A stretch of 64,000 bases of DNA from Nocardioides salarius (GTDB lineage: Bacteria > Actinomycetota > Actinomycetes > Propionibacteriales > Nocardioidaceae), in assembly GCF_016907435.1 (NCBI RefSeq), contig NZ_JAFBBZ010000001.1, positions 1,364,001-1,428,000 of the forward strand, written 5' to 3'. The notes under the pieces were generated by a model. The model was given only the letters and a program-made list of their open reading frames with translations, ran no database searches and was not told where the DNA came from. Below, one piece after another: positions 37,736-46,706 of the stretch. The translations under genes were made by a program, and so were the position numbers. How positions within the stretch are numbered: position 1 is the first letter of the stretch; each line of letters opens with the position of its first letter.

Positions 37736-39782
37736 GCGCACCCACCTCCCGGCTGGGGTCGGCGACGAGCGGCACGTCGACCGACCCGTCGGAGTGGGAG
37801 TGGCCGGCGGGCGAGTCGCCGTGCAGGCCGACGCTGGACAGGGACGGCTCGGCCCCGGCGTTGGCCCGGGCCTCGTCGTGCATCCGCTGCTGGGCCTCGC
37901 CGGGCGCGGGCAGCACGGGGATGCGGGCTCGGACCTTGGTGCCGTAGCGGCGGTCGAGCAGCCGCCCGAGCTTGAAGAGCTGGTTGGCCAGTCCGTTGGG
38001 GTCGCGGCCCAGGGCCACCGCGCCGAAGCCGATGACCGCGAAGATCAGCCCCGCCGCCGAGGGGTTGGAGGACTGGAATACCGGCAGCAGCATCAGCCCG
38101 ACCCCGCCGAGGGCGGCGCCGGTCACCGACGTGACGCCGAAGACCACGGCGAGCAGCAGCAGCGGCAGCGAGTTGAAGTACTGGAACTCCGCGGCCCCGA
38201 CCGAGCCGCGCAGGCCGGCGTACAGGGCGCCGGCGAGGCCGGCCATGCCGGCGGAGAGCCCGAAGAGCCCGACCCGGAACCAGCGCGCGTCGAGCCCCAG
38301 CGTGCCGCAGGCGGCCGGGCTGTCGCGCAGGGCGATGAGCATCCGGCCCAGGGTGCCGCGGCGCAGCCACAGCAGCGCCAGGCCCATCAGCACGAAGAAC
38401 AGCGCCATCACCCACACGTAGGCGGCGGTGGAGCTGATGGCGACGCCGAGGACCGAGAGGCGCTCGGCGTCGAGGGAGCCGTTGAAGCCGAAGGCGAAGT
38501 CGGCCTGGAAGACCATCTTCTCCATGATCACGCCGAAGGCGAGCGTCGAGAGGGCCAGGTAGAGCCCGGTCAGGCGGATCACCGGCAGCGCCACCAGCGC
38601 CCCGACCCCGGCCGCGACCAGCGCCGAGAGGGCCAGCCCCGCGAGGTTGGGCTGGTCGAGCTTGACGTAGGCCAGCGCCCCGACGCCGGCGAAGGTCAGC
38701 TGGGCCAGCGACACGTGCCCGCCGTACCCGGTCAGCAGCACCAGCGAGAGCATCACCATCGCGTACGTCGCCGCGGTGCCCAGCAGCAGCAGCTTGGACT
38801 CCCCGAAGGCGGTGGCCAGGAAGGCCACGCCCAGCAGCAGCGCGCCGCCCCAGCCCAGGGCCCGGAACAGCGAGGGCTGCGGCGCCGAGACGATGCCCTT
38901 GACCTGGCCGATGCGCAGCTGGGCCTGGGGCATCGCGACGATGACGGCGAAGAGGAACAGCGCCGGCACCACGTTGCGCACGCTGTTGAGCAGGCCCTCG
39001 GTGGGCAGGTAGCCCGAGGCGTAGGAGGTGACCAGCCCCAGCGACATCGCGCCGAGGAAGGTCAGCGGCAGCGACTTCAGGCGCCCGAGCATCGCGGCGG
39101 CGTAGGCGTTGATGACCAGCAGGGTCAGCGCGTAGTAGTCGAGGCCGACGGTCGAGACCAGCAGCACGCCGGCCAGCGCGGCCAGCGAGGTGCCGATGGC
39201 CCACGAGAGCGCGGCGACCTGCTCGGGCTTGCCGCCGAAGAGCTTGAGCAGCTCGGGGTTGTCGACCGAGGCACGCATCGCGGTGCCGATGCGGGTGCGG
39301 TTGAGCAGCACGTAGAGGCCGACCGCGACCACGCCCGAGAGCGCGATGGTGATGATCTGGTGGGCGGTGACGAAGATGCCGAAGAGCTCGACGTCGCTGC
39401 CGGGGAAGAAGGGCTGGATGCTGCGCGGCTCGGGCGGCCAGATCTGGGTGGCCAGGCCGATGCACCCGACCAGCAGGCCCACGGTGACCACCAGCGACAC
39501 CGAGACCGGGCCCTCGCCGAGCCCGCGGGTCACGAAGCGCTGGATGAACCAGCCCACGCCGGGCGCGACGACGAAGAGCACCAGGAACAGCGCCAGCCAC
39601 AGCGGCATCCCCTGCCGGATGCTGAAGTCCCAGAAGACGAACGACATCACCATGCCGAGCGCGCCGTGGGCGATGTTGAAGACCCGGGTGGTGCTGTAGG
39701 TCAGCACCAGCCCGCTGGCCGCGATCGCGTACGCCGCCCCGCTGAACAGGCCGAAGAGCGTGAACGCCAGGAACGAGCTCAT
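37716..39782 (-). CDS. Fused LivH-LivM branched-chain-type permease
   Basis: 688 residues, about twice the usual length. Residues 1-290 are LivH-like ('ASGLVLTYSTTRVFNIAHGA', 'AMRASVDNPELLKLFGG', 'VLLVSTVGLDYYALTLLVIN') and 320-620 LivM-like ('LLTGYGGHVSLAQLTFAGVG', 'LSTLAFGVIMEKMVF', 'GLDARWFRVGLFGLSAGMAG'). The C-terminal 70 residues are hydrophilic. One polypeptide therefore supplies the whole pore. Substrate inferred only as amino acid or carboxylate-like. Start overlaps the binding-protein stop (ATGA). Confidence 0.9.
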   Translation of the reverse strand: MSSFLAFTLFGLFSGAAYAIAASGLVLTYSTTRVFNIAHGALGMVMSFVFWDFSIRQGMPLWLALFLVLFVVAPGVGWFIQRFVTRGLGEGPVSVSLVVTVGLLVGCIGLATQIWPPEPRSIQPFFPGSDVELFGIFVTAHQIITIALSGVVAVGLYVLLNRTRIGTAMRASVDNPELLKLFGGKPEQVAALSWAIGTSLAALAGVLLVSTVGLDYYALTLLVINAYAAAMLGRLKSLPLTFLGAMSLGLVTSYASGYLPTEGLLNSVRNVVPALFLFAVIVAMPQAQLRIGQVKGIVSAPQPSLFRALGWGGALLLGVAFLATAFGESKLLLLGTAATYAMVMLSLVLLTGYGGHVSLAQLTFAGVGALAYVKLDQPNLAGLALSALVAAGVGALVALPVIRLTGLYLALSTLAFGVIMEKMVFQADFAFGFNGSLDAERLSVLGVAISSTAAYVWVMALFFVLMGLALLWLRRGTLGRMLIALRDSPAACGTLGLDARWFRVGLFGLSAGMAGLAGALYAGLRGSVGAAEFQYFNSLPLLLLAVVFGVTSVTGAALGGVGLMLLPVFQSSNPSAAGLIFAVIGFGAVALGRDPNGLANQLFKLGRLLDRRYGTKVRARIPVLPAPGEAQQRMHDEARANAGAEPSLSSVGLHGDSPAGHSHSDGSVDVPLVADPSREVGAHAAPRG

Positions 39783-41278
39783 CGGACCGTCGTGATCCCG
39801 TTGCAGGTGTACTTCGAGCCGCCCACCGAGCTCCAGCGACCGCCCTTGACCTGGATGAAGCGCCAGCAGTCACCGGTCTGCTTGGGCCCCACGACCTGGC
39901 GCGAGTGCAGGTCGTTGGCGGTCCAGGCGTTGACCTTGCGCAGCGAGTCGATGAGCGAGGAGCGGTTCAGCCGACCACCCAGGCCGACCGCCTGCTCGAC
40001 GAAGAGGCGGGCCGCCGACCAGGCGAAGACGCCGAAGAAGGTGGGCTCGGCTCCGGGCTTCACCTGCTGCAACCAGCTCAGGTAGAGCTGCGTCTCGGGG
40101 TTGGACCCGGCCTCCTCGAAGGGCACGAAGTTGGTGAAGACGGTGGCGCCCTCGACCGCGTCGCCGCCCTGGAGGAACTCGCGGGTGTAGGCGGTGGGGT
40201 CGAGCATGTAGACGTCGGGCTCGAAGCCCTGCTGCTGCATGGCCTGGGCGAGCTTGGCGGCCTGGGAGGCGGCGCCGATGAACTGCACGTAGCCCACGTC
40301 GCGGTCCTTCATCTGCTGCACGTAGGGGGCGTAGTTGAAGTCGGAGACCTCGATGGGCTGCTCGTAGACGAACTTCATCCCGCGCTGGGTCATCGCCTGC
40401 AGCTGCAGCTTGCCGTTCTCGGAGGCCGCGCCGGCGTTGATGTAGAGCATCGCGGCCTTCTGCGAGGCGGCCTTGAAGTTCTTCAGCACGTAGTCGGGCA
40501 CGGCGTTCTCGAACTGCGTGGCCACCGTCGACTGGGCGCCGAAGCAGGTGTCGCACGCGCCCCGGGTGCCGGTGACCGCCGCGGAGCGGATGTCGGGCAG
40601 GCCGCACTTCTCGGCCTCGGCCGCGCCGCCGGAGTCGAAGGCCGACATCGAGCCGATCATGGCGAAGGTGTTGGTGCAGGCGTCGGCGTAGGCCTGCTGG
40701 TTGCCGCCCGAGTCGGTGCGGGCGTCGTAGTTCTTCAGCGCCAGCGAGCGGCCGCAGATGCCGTCGGGGTTGGTCTTGTTGTAGAAGGCCACGTAGGCCT
40801 TGGTGGCGTCCTGGGCGGCCTCGAAGAGCCCCGGCACCGGTCCGGAGATGTCGGCCGCGTTGCCGATGGTGATGGTGGAGTCGGTGATGCCCGGCCCGTT
40901 CTTGAAGCCGTCGCAGGAGGCGGCCTTGCCGCCACCGTCGGCCGAGCTCTCGCCGCCCGGGTCGGTGGTGGAGCCGCCGCCCGAGGAGCCGCCCGACCCG
41001 CTCGACCCGCCGGACCCGCTGGAGCCGGGGCTGCCCGCTGTGCCCCCCGAGCCGTCGGTGCCCGGCACCCCGCCCGCGCCCGGGTCGCCGCCGGCGTCGG
41101 AGGTCTCGCCTCCCACGACCGAGCCGTCGGCCGTGGTGCCGCCCAGCGTGCCGCCCGCCCCCACGACGTCGTTGGGGTCGAGGTTGGAGCCGCACGCGGC
41201 GAGCACCAGGCAGAGCGAGCCCGCCACGACGGCCGTGGCGGCGCGTCGGACGTCTCGCGGGGACCGTCGAGCTGACAC
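39779..41278 (-). CDS. Branched-chain-type ABC transporter substrate-binding lipoprotein
   Basis: 499 residues from GTG 41278. Lipobox 'CLVLAACGSN', then a long Gly/Ser/Asp/Pro spacer (residues about 35-115) and a type-1 periplasmic-binding fold ('ITIGNAADISGPVPGLFEAA', 'KAYVAFYNKTNPDGICGRSL', 'YDARTDSGGNQQAYADAC'). GGAGGT is just upstream. The operator-like word at 41294 and divergent GMC gene suggest regulated uptake of an organic carbon source. Confidence 0.85.
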   Translation of the reverse strand: MSARRSPRDVRRAATAVVAGSLCLVLAACGSNLDPNDVVGAGGTLGGTTADGSVVGGETSDAGGDPGAGGVPGTDGSGGTAGSPGSSGSGGSSGSGGSSGGGSTTDPGGESSADGGGKAASCDGFKNGPGITDSTITIGNAADISGPVPGLFEAAQDATKAYVAFYNKTNPDGICGRSLALKNYDARTDSGGNQQAYADACTNTFAMIGSMSAFDSGGAAEAEKCGLPDIRSAAVTGTRGACDTCFGAQSTVATQFENAVPDYVLKNFKAASQKAAMLYINAGAASENGKLQLQAMTQRGMKFVYEQPIEVSDFNYAPYVQQMKDRDVGYVQFIGAASQAAKLAQAMQQQGFEPDVYMLDPTAYTREFLQGGDAVEGATVFTNFVPFEEAGSNPETQLYLSWLQQVKPGAEPTFFGVFAWSAARLFVEQAVGLGGRLNRSSLIDSLRKVNAWTANDLHSRQVVGPKQTGDCWRFIQVKGGRWSSVGGSKYTCNGITTVR

Positions 41279-41293
41279 CGGACCTCCAAGAAC

Positions 41294-41307
41294 TAGAACG
41301 TGTACTA
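41294..41307. promoter_or_regulatory. KstR-like operator, one mismatch, before the liv operon
   Basis: TAGAACGTGTACTA: same word as at 29040 except GTA for GTT. It lies 16 bases upstream of the binding-protein start, inside the 272-base divergent region shared with the GMC gene. Confidence 0.4.
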
Positions 41308-41449
41308 ATTCTTAACGAGTGTGCCGCAAGAAGGTGACGCTGCCCACAGTGAATTGGAATCAGTTCCACCCGCTCCCACCCGTGGAGGGGTGGTCGACCC
41401 CGGCCGCACCCGGCCCGACCGGGCCCACCCGGGCCACCCGGCCACGCGT

Positions 41450-41470
41450 GGTGTCCAGCACCGGGACACC
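41450..41470. promoter_or_regulatory. Inverted repeat GGTGTCC-n7-GGACACC in the liv/GMC divergent region
   Basis: Seven-base arms (41450-41456, 41464-41470) with a 7-base spacer, 80 bases before the GMC oxidoreductase start; operator candidate. The short open frame through this region has no ribosome site and is rejected. Confidence 0.4.
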
Positions 41471-41550
41471 GCCGTTGTGACGCGGGCCACCCCGGCATAC
41501 CGTCGGCACGGACGCGCGGGCACCGAGCCCGGTCGCGACGAGGAGGGCCG

Positions 41551-43182
41551 ATGAGCGTGCGGGAGAGCTTCGACTACGTGGTGGTGGGCGCGGGCAGCGC
41601 CGGGGCGGTGCTGGCCGCCCGGCTGAGCGAGGACCCGACCACCAGCGTGCTGCTGCTGGAGGCGGGCGGGCCGGCGGAGTCCGACCACGTCACGATCCCG
41701 GCCGCGTTCCCGAACCTCTTCAAGACCCGGTGGGACTGGAACTACCAGACCACCGAGCAGAAGCAGCTGGGCCGGCGCGCCTACTGGCCGCGGATGAAGG
41801 CGCTCGGCGGCTGCTCCTCGATGAACGCGATGATCTACATCCGCGGCAACGCAGCCGACTACGACACCTGGCGCGACGACCACGGCGCCCACGGCTGGGG
41901 CTACGACGACGTGCTGCCCTACTTCCGCCGTGCCGAGGCCAACAGCCGCCACGGCGGGCCCTTCCACGGCCAGGACGGCCCCCTGCACGTCGAGGACCGC
42001 CGCTACACCCACGAGCTCACCGAGGCCTGGGTCGAGTCGGCGGTCGCCTCGGGCATGGCGCGCAACGACGACTTCAACGGCGCCACCCAGGAGGGGGCCG
42101 GGCTCTACCAGGTCACCTGCCACCAGGGCCGGCGCTGGTCGACGGCCCGCGGCTACCTCGACCCCGCCGCCGACCGGCCCAACCTCACCGTGCGCACCGG
42201 CGCGCTGGCCGAGAAGGTCGTCGTCGAGGGCGGCCGCGCGGTGGGCGTGCAGTACCAGCACGGCCGCGGCACCCGCACGACGTACGCCGCCGCCGAGGTG
42301 CTGCTGTGCGGCGGCGCGGTCAACAGCCCGCAGCTGCTGATGCTCTCGGGCATCGGCCCGGGCGAGCACCTGCGCGAGGTCGGTGTCGACGTGCTGCTCG
42401 ACCAGCCCGCGGTCGGCGCCAACCTGCACGACCACCCCGCGCTGCCGCTGGTCTTCGAGACCCGCGGCACCACCGACCTGGCCGAGCTCAACACCCTGGG
42501 CACCTTCGCGCGCGCCAAGCTGATGGGCCGGGGCCCGCTGACCTCCAACGTCGGCGAGGGCGGCGGCTTCTGGCGCAGCCGCGAGGGCCTGCACGCCCCC
42601 GACCTGCAGGCCCACGTCGCGCCCAGCGGCTTCTGGGACAACGGGCTGCACGAGCCCACCAGCCGCAAGGTCACCGTCGCCCCGACGCTGGTGCACGTGG
42701 CCAGCCGCGGCTCCCTGCGGCTGCGCTCGGCCGACCCGCGCTGGCACCCCGACATCGACCCCGGCTACTACGACGACCAGGCCGACCTCGACGCGATGAT
42801 CGCCGGCGTACGCCGGATGCTCGACGTGGTCGCCACCGGCCCGCTGGCCGAGCTGGTCGCCGGGCCCGGGCTGGCGACGATGCGGTGGGGCGCCGACCCG
42901 ACCGACGCCCAGATCGAGGAGCACCTGCGCGCGGAGACCCAGACGCTCTACCACCCCGTCGGCACCTGCGCGATGGGCGACGACGAGCGCGCCGTGGTCG
43001 ACCCCGAGCTGCGGGTGCGCGGCATCGAGGGCCTGCGCGTCGTCGACGCCAGCGTGATGCCGATGGTCACCCGCGGCAACACCAACGCCCCCACCATCAT
43101 GATCGGCGAGAAGGCCGCCGACCTCGTGCGCGGCCGCGTGCCGGTCGGCGCCACGAGCACCGCGAGGAAGGACCACCGATGA
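41551..43182 (+). CDS. GMC family FAD-dependent alcohol oxidoreductase
   Basis: 543 residues. FAD-binding 'YVVVGAGSAGAVLAARLSED', GMC signatures 'MKALGGCSSMNAMIYIRGN' and 'GAVNSPQLLMLSGIGPGEHL', and the catalytic His/Asn in 'TLYHPVGTCAMG' and 'TRGNTNAPTIMIGEKAADL'. It oxidises an alcohol to an aldehyde, which the aldehyde dehydrogenase encoded next would take on. Choline is one possible substrate, but choline-specific residues cannot be assigned. AGGAGGG precedes ATG 41551. Confidence 0.9.
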   Translation: MSVRESFDYVVVGAGSAGAVLAARLSEDPTTSVLLLEAGGPAESDHVTIPAAFPNLFKTRWDWNYQTTEQKQLGRRAYWPRMKALGGCSSMNAMIYIRGNAADYDTWRDDHGAHGWGYDDVLPYFRRAEANSRHGGPFHGQDGPLHVEDRRYTHELTEAWVESAVASGMARNDDFNGATQEGAGLYQVTCHQGRRWSTARGYLDPAADRPNLTVRTGALAEKVVVEGGRAVGVQYQHGRGTRTTYAAAEVLLCGGAVNSPQLLMLSGIGPGEHLREVGVDVLLDQPAVGANLHDHPALPLVFETRGTTDLAELNTLGTFARAKLMGRGPLTSNVGEGGGFWRSREGLHAPDLQAHVAPSGFWDNGLHEPTSRKVTVAPTLVHVASRGSLRLRSADPRWHPDIDPGYYDDQADLDAMIAGVRRMLDVVATGPLAELVAGPGLATMRWGADPTDAQIEEHLRAETQTLYHPVGTCAMGDDERAVVDPELRVRGIEGLRVVDASVMPMVTRGNTNAPTIMIGEKAADLVRGRVPVGATSTARKDHR

Positions 43183-44732
43183 GCGAGCACACCCAGGAGC
43201 AGGACCGGCAGAAGCTGGAGTCCTTCGACCCCGCGACCGGCGACGTGGTCGGCGTGCACGCCGTCGACGACACCGCCTCGGTCGAGGCCGCCGTGGCCCG
43301 GGCCCGGGCCTCGGCCGGCTGGTGGGCCGGCATCGGCTTCGACGCCCGCGCCGAGGTGCTGGCCCAGTGGCGCGCGGTGCTGACCCGGCGGATGGCCCAG
43401 CTGGCCGACGTCGTGCACGCCGAGACCGGCAAGCCGCACGCCGACGCCCAGCTCGAGATCGGCCTGGCCATCGACCACCTGGCCTGGATCGGCTCGAAGG
43501 CCGAGAAGGTGCTGGGGCGCCACCGGGTCTCCTCGGGGCTGCTGCTGGCCAACCACGCCGCGTCGGTGGAGTACCTGCCGCTCGGCGTCGTGGGCGTGAT
43601 CGGGCCCTGGAACTACCCGGTCTTCACGCCCATGGGCTCGATCGCCTACGCCCTGGGCGCCGGCAACACCGTCGTCTTCAAGCCCAGCGAGCTGACCCCC
43701 GGCGTGGGCGTCTGGCTCGCCGACAGCCTGCGCGAGGTCGTGCCCGACCAGCACCTGCTGCAGACCGTCATCGGCTGGGGCGAGACCGGTGCCGCGCTGT
43801 GCCGCGCCGACATCGACAAGCTCGCCTTCACCGGCTCGACGGCCACCGGCAAGAAGGTGATGGCCACCTGCGCCGAGAACCTCACGCCCGTCGTGATCGA
43901 GGCCGGCGGCAAGGACGCCCTGATCGTCGACGAGGACGCCGACCTCGACGCCGCCGCCGACGCCGCGGCCTGGGGAGCCTTCTCCAACGCCGGCCAGACC
44001 TGCATCGGCGTCGAGCGGGTCTACGTGCACGAGAAGGTCGCCGACGACTTCGTGGCCCGCCTCTCCGAGCGGGCCCGCGCCGTGCACGCGGGCGTCGACG
44101 CCGACGCCAAGCTCGGCCCGATGACGATGGCCTCGCAGCTCGAGGTGGTGCGCAGCCACGTCGACGACGCGCTGGCCCGCGGCGGGCGCGCCGTGGTGGG
44201 CGGGCCCGAGTCGGTCGACGACCGCTACGCCCAGCCGGTGGTGCTGGTCGACGTGCCCGAGGACTCCCTGGCCGTGACCGAGGAGACCTTCGGGCCGACG
44301 GTCGTGGTCAACCGGGTCAGCTGCATGGACGAGGCCGTCGAGCTGACCAACGCCGGCAAGTACGGCCTCGGCGGCGCGGTGTTCTCCGGTCGCCAGGGCC
44401 CCGACATCGCCCGCCGGCTGCGCTCGGGCATGACCTCGGTCAACTCGGTGATCGCCTTCGCCGGGGTGCCCTCGCTGCCCTTCGGCGGGGTCGGCGACTC
44501 CGGCTTCGGGCGCATCCACGGCGCCGACGGCCTCAAGGAGTTCACCTACGCCAAGGCGGTGACCCGCCAGCGGATGAAGCCGGTGCTCAACCTGACCACC
44601 TTCGAGCGCACCGACGAGCAGGACACCCTCTTCGTCACCATGCTCACCGCGCTGCACGGCCGCGCCAGCCAGATCACCAAGCGCCCGCTGCGCGAGCGGG
44701 TGGCAGCGGTGCGGGAGCGCCGCCGGGGCTGA
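43179..44732 (+). CDS. NAD(P)-dependent aldehyde dehydrogenase
   Basis: 517 residues. 'GPWNYPVFTPMGSIAYALGA', 'FTGSTATGKKVM', Glu in 'VVIEAGGKDALIV', catalytic Cys in 'FSNAGQTCIGVERVYV' and 'PFGGVGDSGFGRIHG'. The C-terminal end resembles actinobacterial succinate-semialdehyde-type enzymes rather than BetB. ATGA overlap with the GMC gene makes an alcohol-to-acid two-step operon. Confidence 0.9.
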   Translation: MSEHTQEQDRQKLESFDPATGDVVGVHAVDDTASVEAAVARARASAGWWAGIGFDARAEVLAQWRAVLTRRMAQLADVVHAETGKPHADAQLEIGLAIDHLAWIGSKAEKVLGRHRVSSGLLLANHAASVEYLPLGVVGVIGPWNYPVFTPMGSIAYALGAGNTVVFKPSELTPGVGVWLADSLREVVPDQHLLQTVIGWGETGAALCRADIDKLAFTGSTATGKKVMATCAENLTPVVIEAGGKDALIVDEDADLDAAADAAAWGAFSNAGQTCIGVERVYVHEKVADDFVARLSERARAVHAGVDADAKLGPMTMASQLEVVRSHVDDALARGGRAVVGGPESVDDRYAQPVVLVDVPEDSLAVTEETFGPTVVVNRVSCMDEAVELTNAGKYGLGGAVFSGRQGPDIARRLRSGMTSVNSVIAFAGVPSLPFGGVGDSGFGRIHGADGLKEFTYAKAVTRQRMKPVLNLTTFERTDEQDTLFVTMLTALHGRASQITKRPLRERVAAVRERRRG

Positions 44733-44745
44733 GCCCGGCCGGAGG

Positions 44746-44835
44746 AGTTCCGTCGGCCGGCCGATGAAGCTCCTGGGTGGCCGATGAAGCTTCATCGGCC
44801 ACCCGCCAGTTCCGTCGGCCGGCCGATGAAGCTCC
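44746..44835. repeat. Direct repeat pair flanking a perfect 30 bp palindrome
   Basis: A 28-base sequence beginning AGTTCCGTCGGCCGGCCGAT occurs identically at 44746-44773 and 44808-44835. Between them 44775-44804 is a perfect palindrome (GGGTGGCCGATGAAG and its mirror). It lies between the convergent aldehyde dehydrogenase and metallophosphoesterase genes and resembles the units at 49209 and 49273. Confidence 0.85.
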
Positions 44836-44846
44836 CGCGGGCCCGC

Positions 44847-46706
44847 TCAGCCCTGGTCGAGCCCGTCGCCGGCGCCGTCGTCGAGGCCGTCGTCGAGGCC
44901 GTCGCCGGGGGCGATCGGGCCCGGGGCCGGACCGTCGGTGGGCTGGTCGTCGGGGTCGGGCTCGACGGCCAGCTCGGCGAGCTCGACGTAGTCGTCGACG
45001 ACCCAGACCCCGTTGGTCTGCAGGTTGACGGTCTGGATGCCCACGGGGCTGCCGTCGCGGTAGGTGATCAGCGAGACCTGCGCCTCGCGGCGGATCTTCG
45101 AGCCGAGCGCGATGGCGTACGCCGCCCCGCCCGTGGTGCCCATCGTGAACCGGTAACCGGTGCGCGGGGCGGTCTCCTCGGGGTTCTCCTCCCCCTCGGG
45201 CTCCTCGTCGCTCGCCTCGTCGGCGGCGGGCTCGGCGGCCGCCCCTTCCGCCGACTCGTCGGGGCCGTCGGGGCCGTCGGAGCCGTCGGTGCCGTCTGAG
45301 CCGTCCGAGTCGTCCGGGCCCTCGGGATCCTCGTCGGCCACGACCGGGTCGGGGCCCTCCTGCACGTGCAGGTGCCCGCCGACGACCAGGTCGACGCAGC
45401 CGCGGCGCAGCGCCTCGGAGGCCAGGTTGGCGTCGTGGACCAGCACCGTGTCGATCGGCTCGTCGGCGGCGCAGGCGGCGTCGGCCAGCCGCTCGCCGAC
45501 CTCCTCGAAGCTCAGCCCGCCCTCGTCGCGCCAGCTGCCCAGCCCGCTGGCGCGGGGGTCGGCCACGCCGAGCAGCGTGCCGCCGCCGGGGCCCTCGACG
45601 ACCTCGCCGTCGAGCATCGTCCAGCCCTGGTCGGCGAGGTAGTCGACCACGAACGTGCCGTTGTCGTGGTTGCCGGCCACGCCCCAGCGCGGCTGGTCCT
45701 CGAAGGCGGCCGAGACCGAGTCGAGCGAGAACGCCTCCCAGCTCGAGCCGGTGGAGGTGTCGTCGCCGCCGTCGAGCACCCCGGTGGCGCCGGCGCGGTC
45801 GCCGACGGCACGGGCCACGGCGTCCATCTGGATGTTGTCGTGGCGGTCGCTGACCATGGTCACGACCACCTCCCCCTCCTCGGGGGTGCGCAGGTCGAGC
45901 TCGCCGGCGGCCTCGGCCGCGGTCTCGTAGAACGTCTGGGACTTGTCGTAGGTGTTGACGGCCGACTCGATCAGGCGCCGCGACTGGTTGGTGGTCAGGT
46001 CGGCGCGGATCTCGACGCCCTCGACCTCGTCGGGCAGCGGCACCCCGGTGCCGACGAAGTCGGCCAGGGGCACCCACTCGCGCTCGTCCTCCGCGGCCTC
46101 GACCGCGTCGTCGGCGGGGGTCCACGGCTGCCAGAGACCCAGCACCATCGCGACCGCGAGCAGCGCCGCGAGCACGCCGTACGGCGTAGGCAGCGCCACC
46201 AGCAGCTGGCGGCGCCGGGCCCGGCCCAGCAGCAGCCACACCAGCACCGGCACCGCGCCGATGACCAGGCCGCGCAGCAGCGCGTCGAGGGCCATGTCCT
46301 CGATCGCCGAGCGCAGCTTGGCCTGCGGGCCCTCGGGCGCCGAGGCGATCAGCGCGTAGCGCTGCACCAGCTCGTCGGTGCTGCCGGCCTCGGTCTTGCC
46401 CAGCTGCACCTGCACGCCCAGCGGCAGGTCGGAGGCCAGGCGCAGGTCGGGCAGCACCGGGCCGGTCAGCAGCTCGACCTGGCCGCTCAGGGTCGGCCGG
46501 ACCACCGACTCGTGGCTGGCCAGGCTGACCTCGCGCTCGCTGCTGAGGAACAGGAAGCCGGCCGCCAGCAGCGAGCCGCCGAGCCAGACCGCGAGGCAGC
46601 CGAGGACCACCGCACCGCGCACGGTGTGCCCGAGCAGGCGGCCGCGCAGGCCCCGCTCGGCCGTCGGCTCGGCGGCCCGGGGAGAGGCGGGGTCAGGCTC
46701 GGGCAC
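44847..46706 (-). CDS. Membrane-anchored metallophosphoesterase
   Basis: 619 residues. N-terminal membrane helices ('GAVVLGCLAVWLGGSLLAAG' and two more near 150 and 185) precede a calcineurin-like domain with 'VSDRHDN', 'LDGGDDTS', 'GVAGNHDNG', 'LVHDANL' and 'GGHLHVQ', the DXH, GDXX, GNHD and GHXH metal-binding motifs. An acidic Asp/Ser/Gly/Pro segment follows GHLHV and splits the end of the fold. Substrate unknown. GTG 46706 overlaps rlmB by 14 bases. Confidence 0.85.
   Translation of the reverse strand: MPEPDPASPRAAEPTAERGLRGRLLGHTVRGAVVLGCLAVWLGGSLLAAGFLFLSSEREVSLASHESVVRPTLSGQVELLTGPVLPDLRLASDLPLGVQVQLGKTEAGSTDELVQRYALIASAPEGPQAKLRSAIEDMALDALLRGLVIGAVPVLVWLLLGRARRRQLLVALPTPYGVLAALLAVAMVLGLWQPWTPADDAVEAAEDEREWVPLADFVGTGVPLPDEVEGVEIRADLTTNQSRRLIESAVNTYDKSQTFYETAAEAAGELDLRTPEEGEVVVTMVSDRHDNIQMDAVARAVGDRAGATGVLDGGDDTSTGSSWEAFSLDSVSAAFEDQPRWGVAGNHDNGTFVVDYLADQGWTMLDGEVVEGPGGGTLLGVADPRASGLGSWRDEGGLSFEEVGERLADAACAADEPIDTVLVHDANLASEALRRGCVDLVVGGHLHVQEGPDPVVADEDPEGPDDSDGSDGTDGSDGPDGPDESAEGAAAEPAADEASDEEPEGEENPEETAPRTGYRFTMGTTGGAAYAIALGSKIRREAQVSLITYRDGSPVGIQTVNLQTNGVWVVDDYVELAELAVEPDPDDQPTDGPAPGPIAPGDGLDDGLDDGAGDGLDQG

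Noticed and set aside
41321..41554. A 77-residue open frame before the GMC gene
   Set aside because: No ribosome site, Arg/Pro/His-rich shadow composition, and it overlaps operator-like sequence and the GMC start.
41551..44732. A choline-to-glycine-betaine (betA-betB) operon
   Set aside because: The pair could do this chemistry, but the aldehyde dehydrogenase ends resemble semialdehyde-type enzymes and no choline transporter or betI is present.
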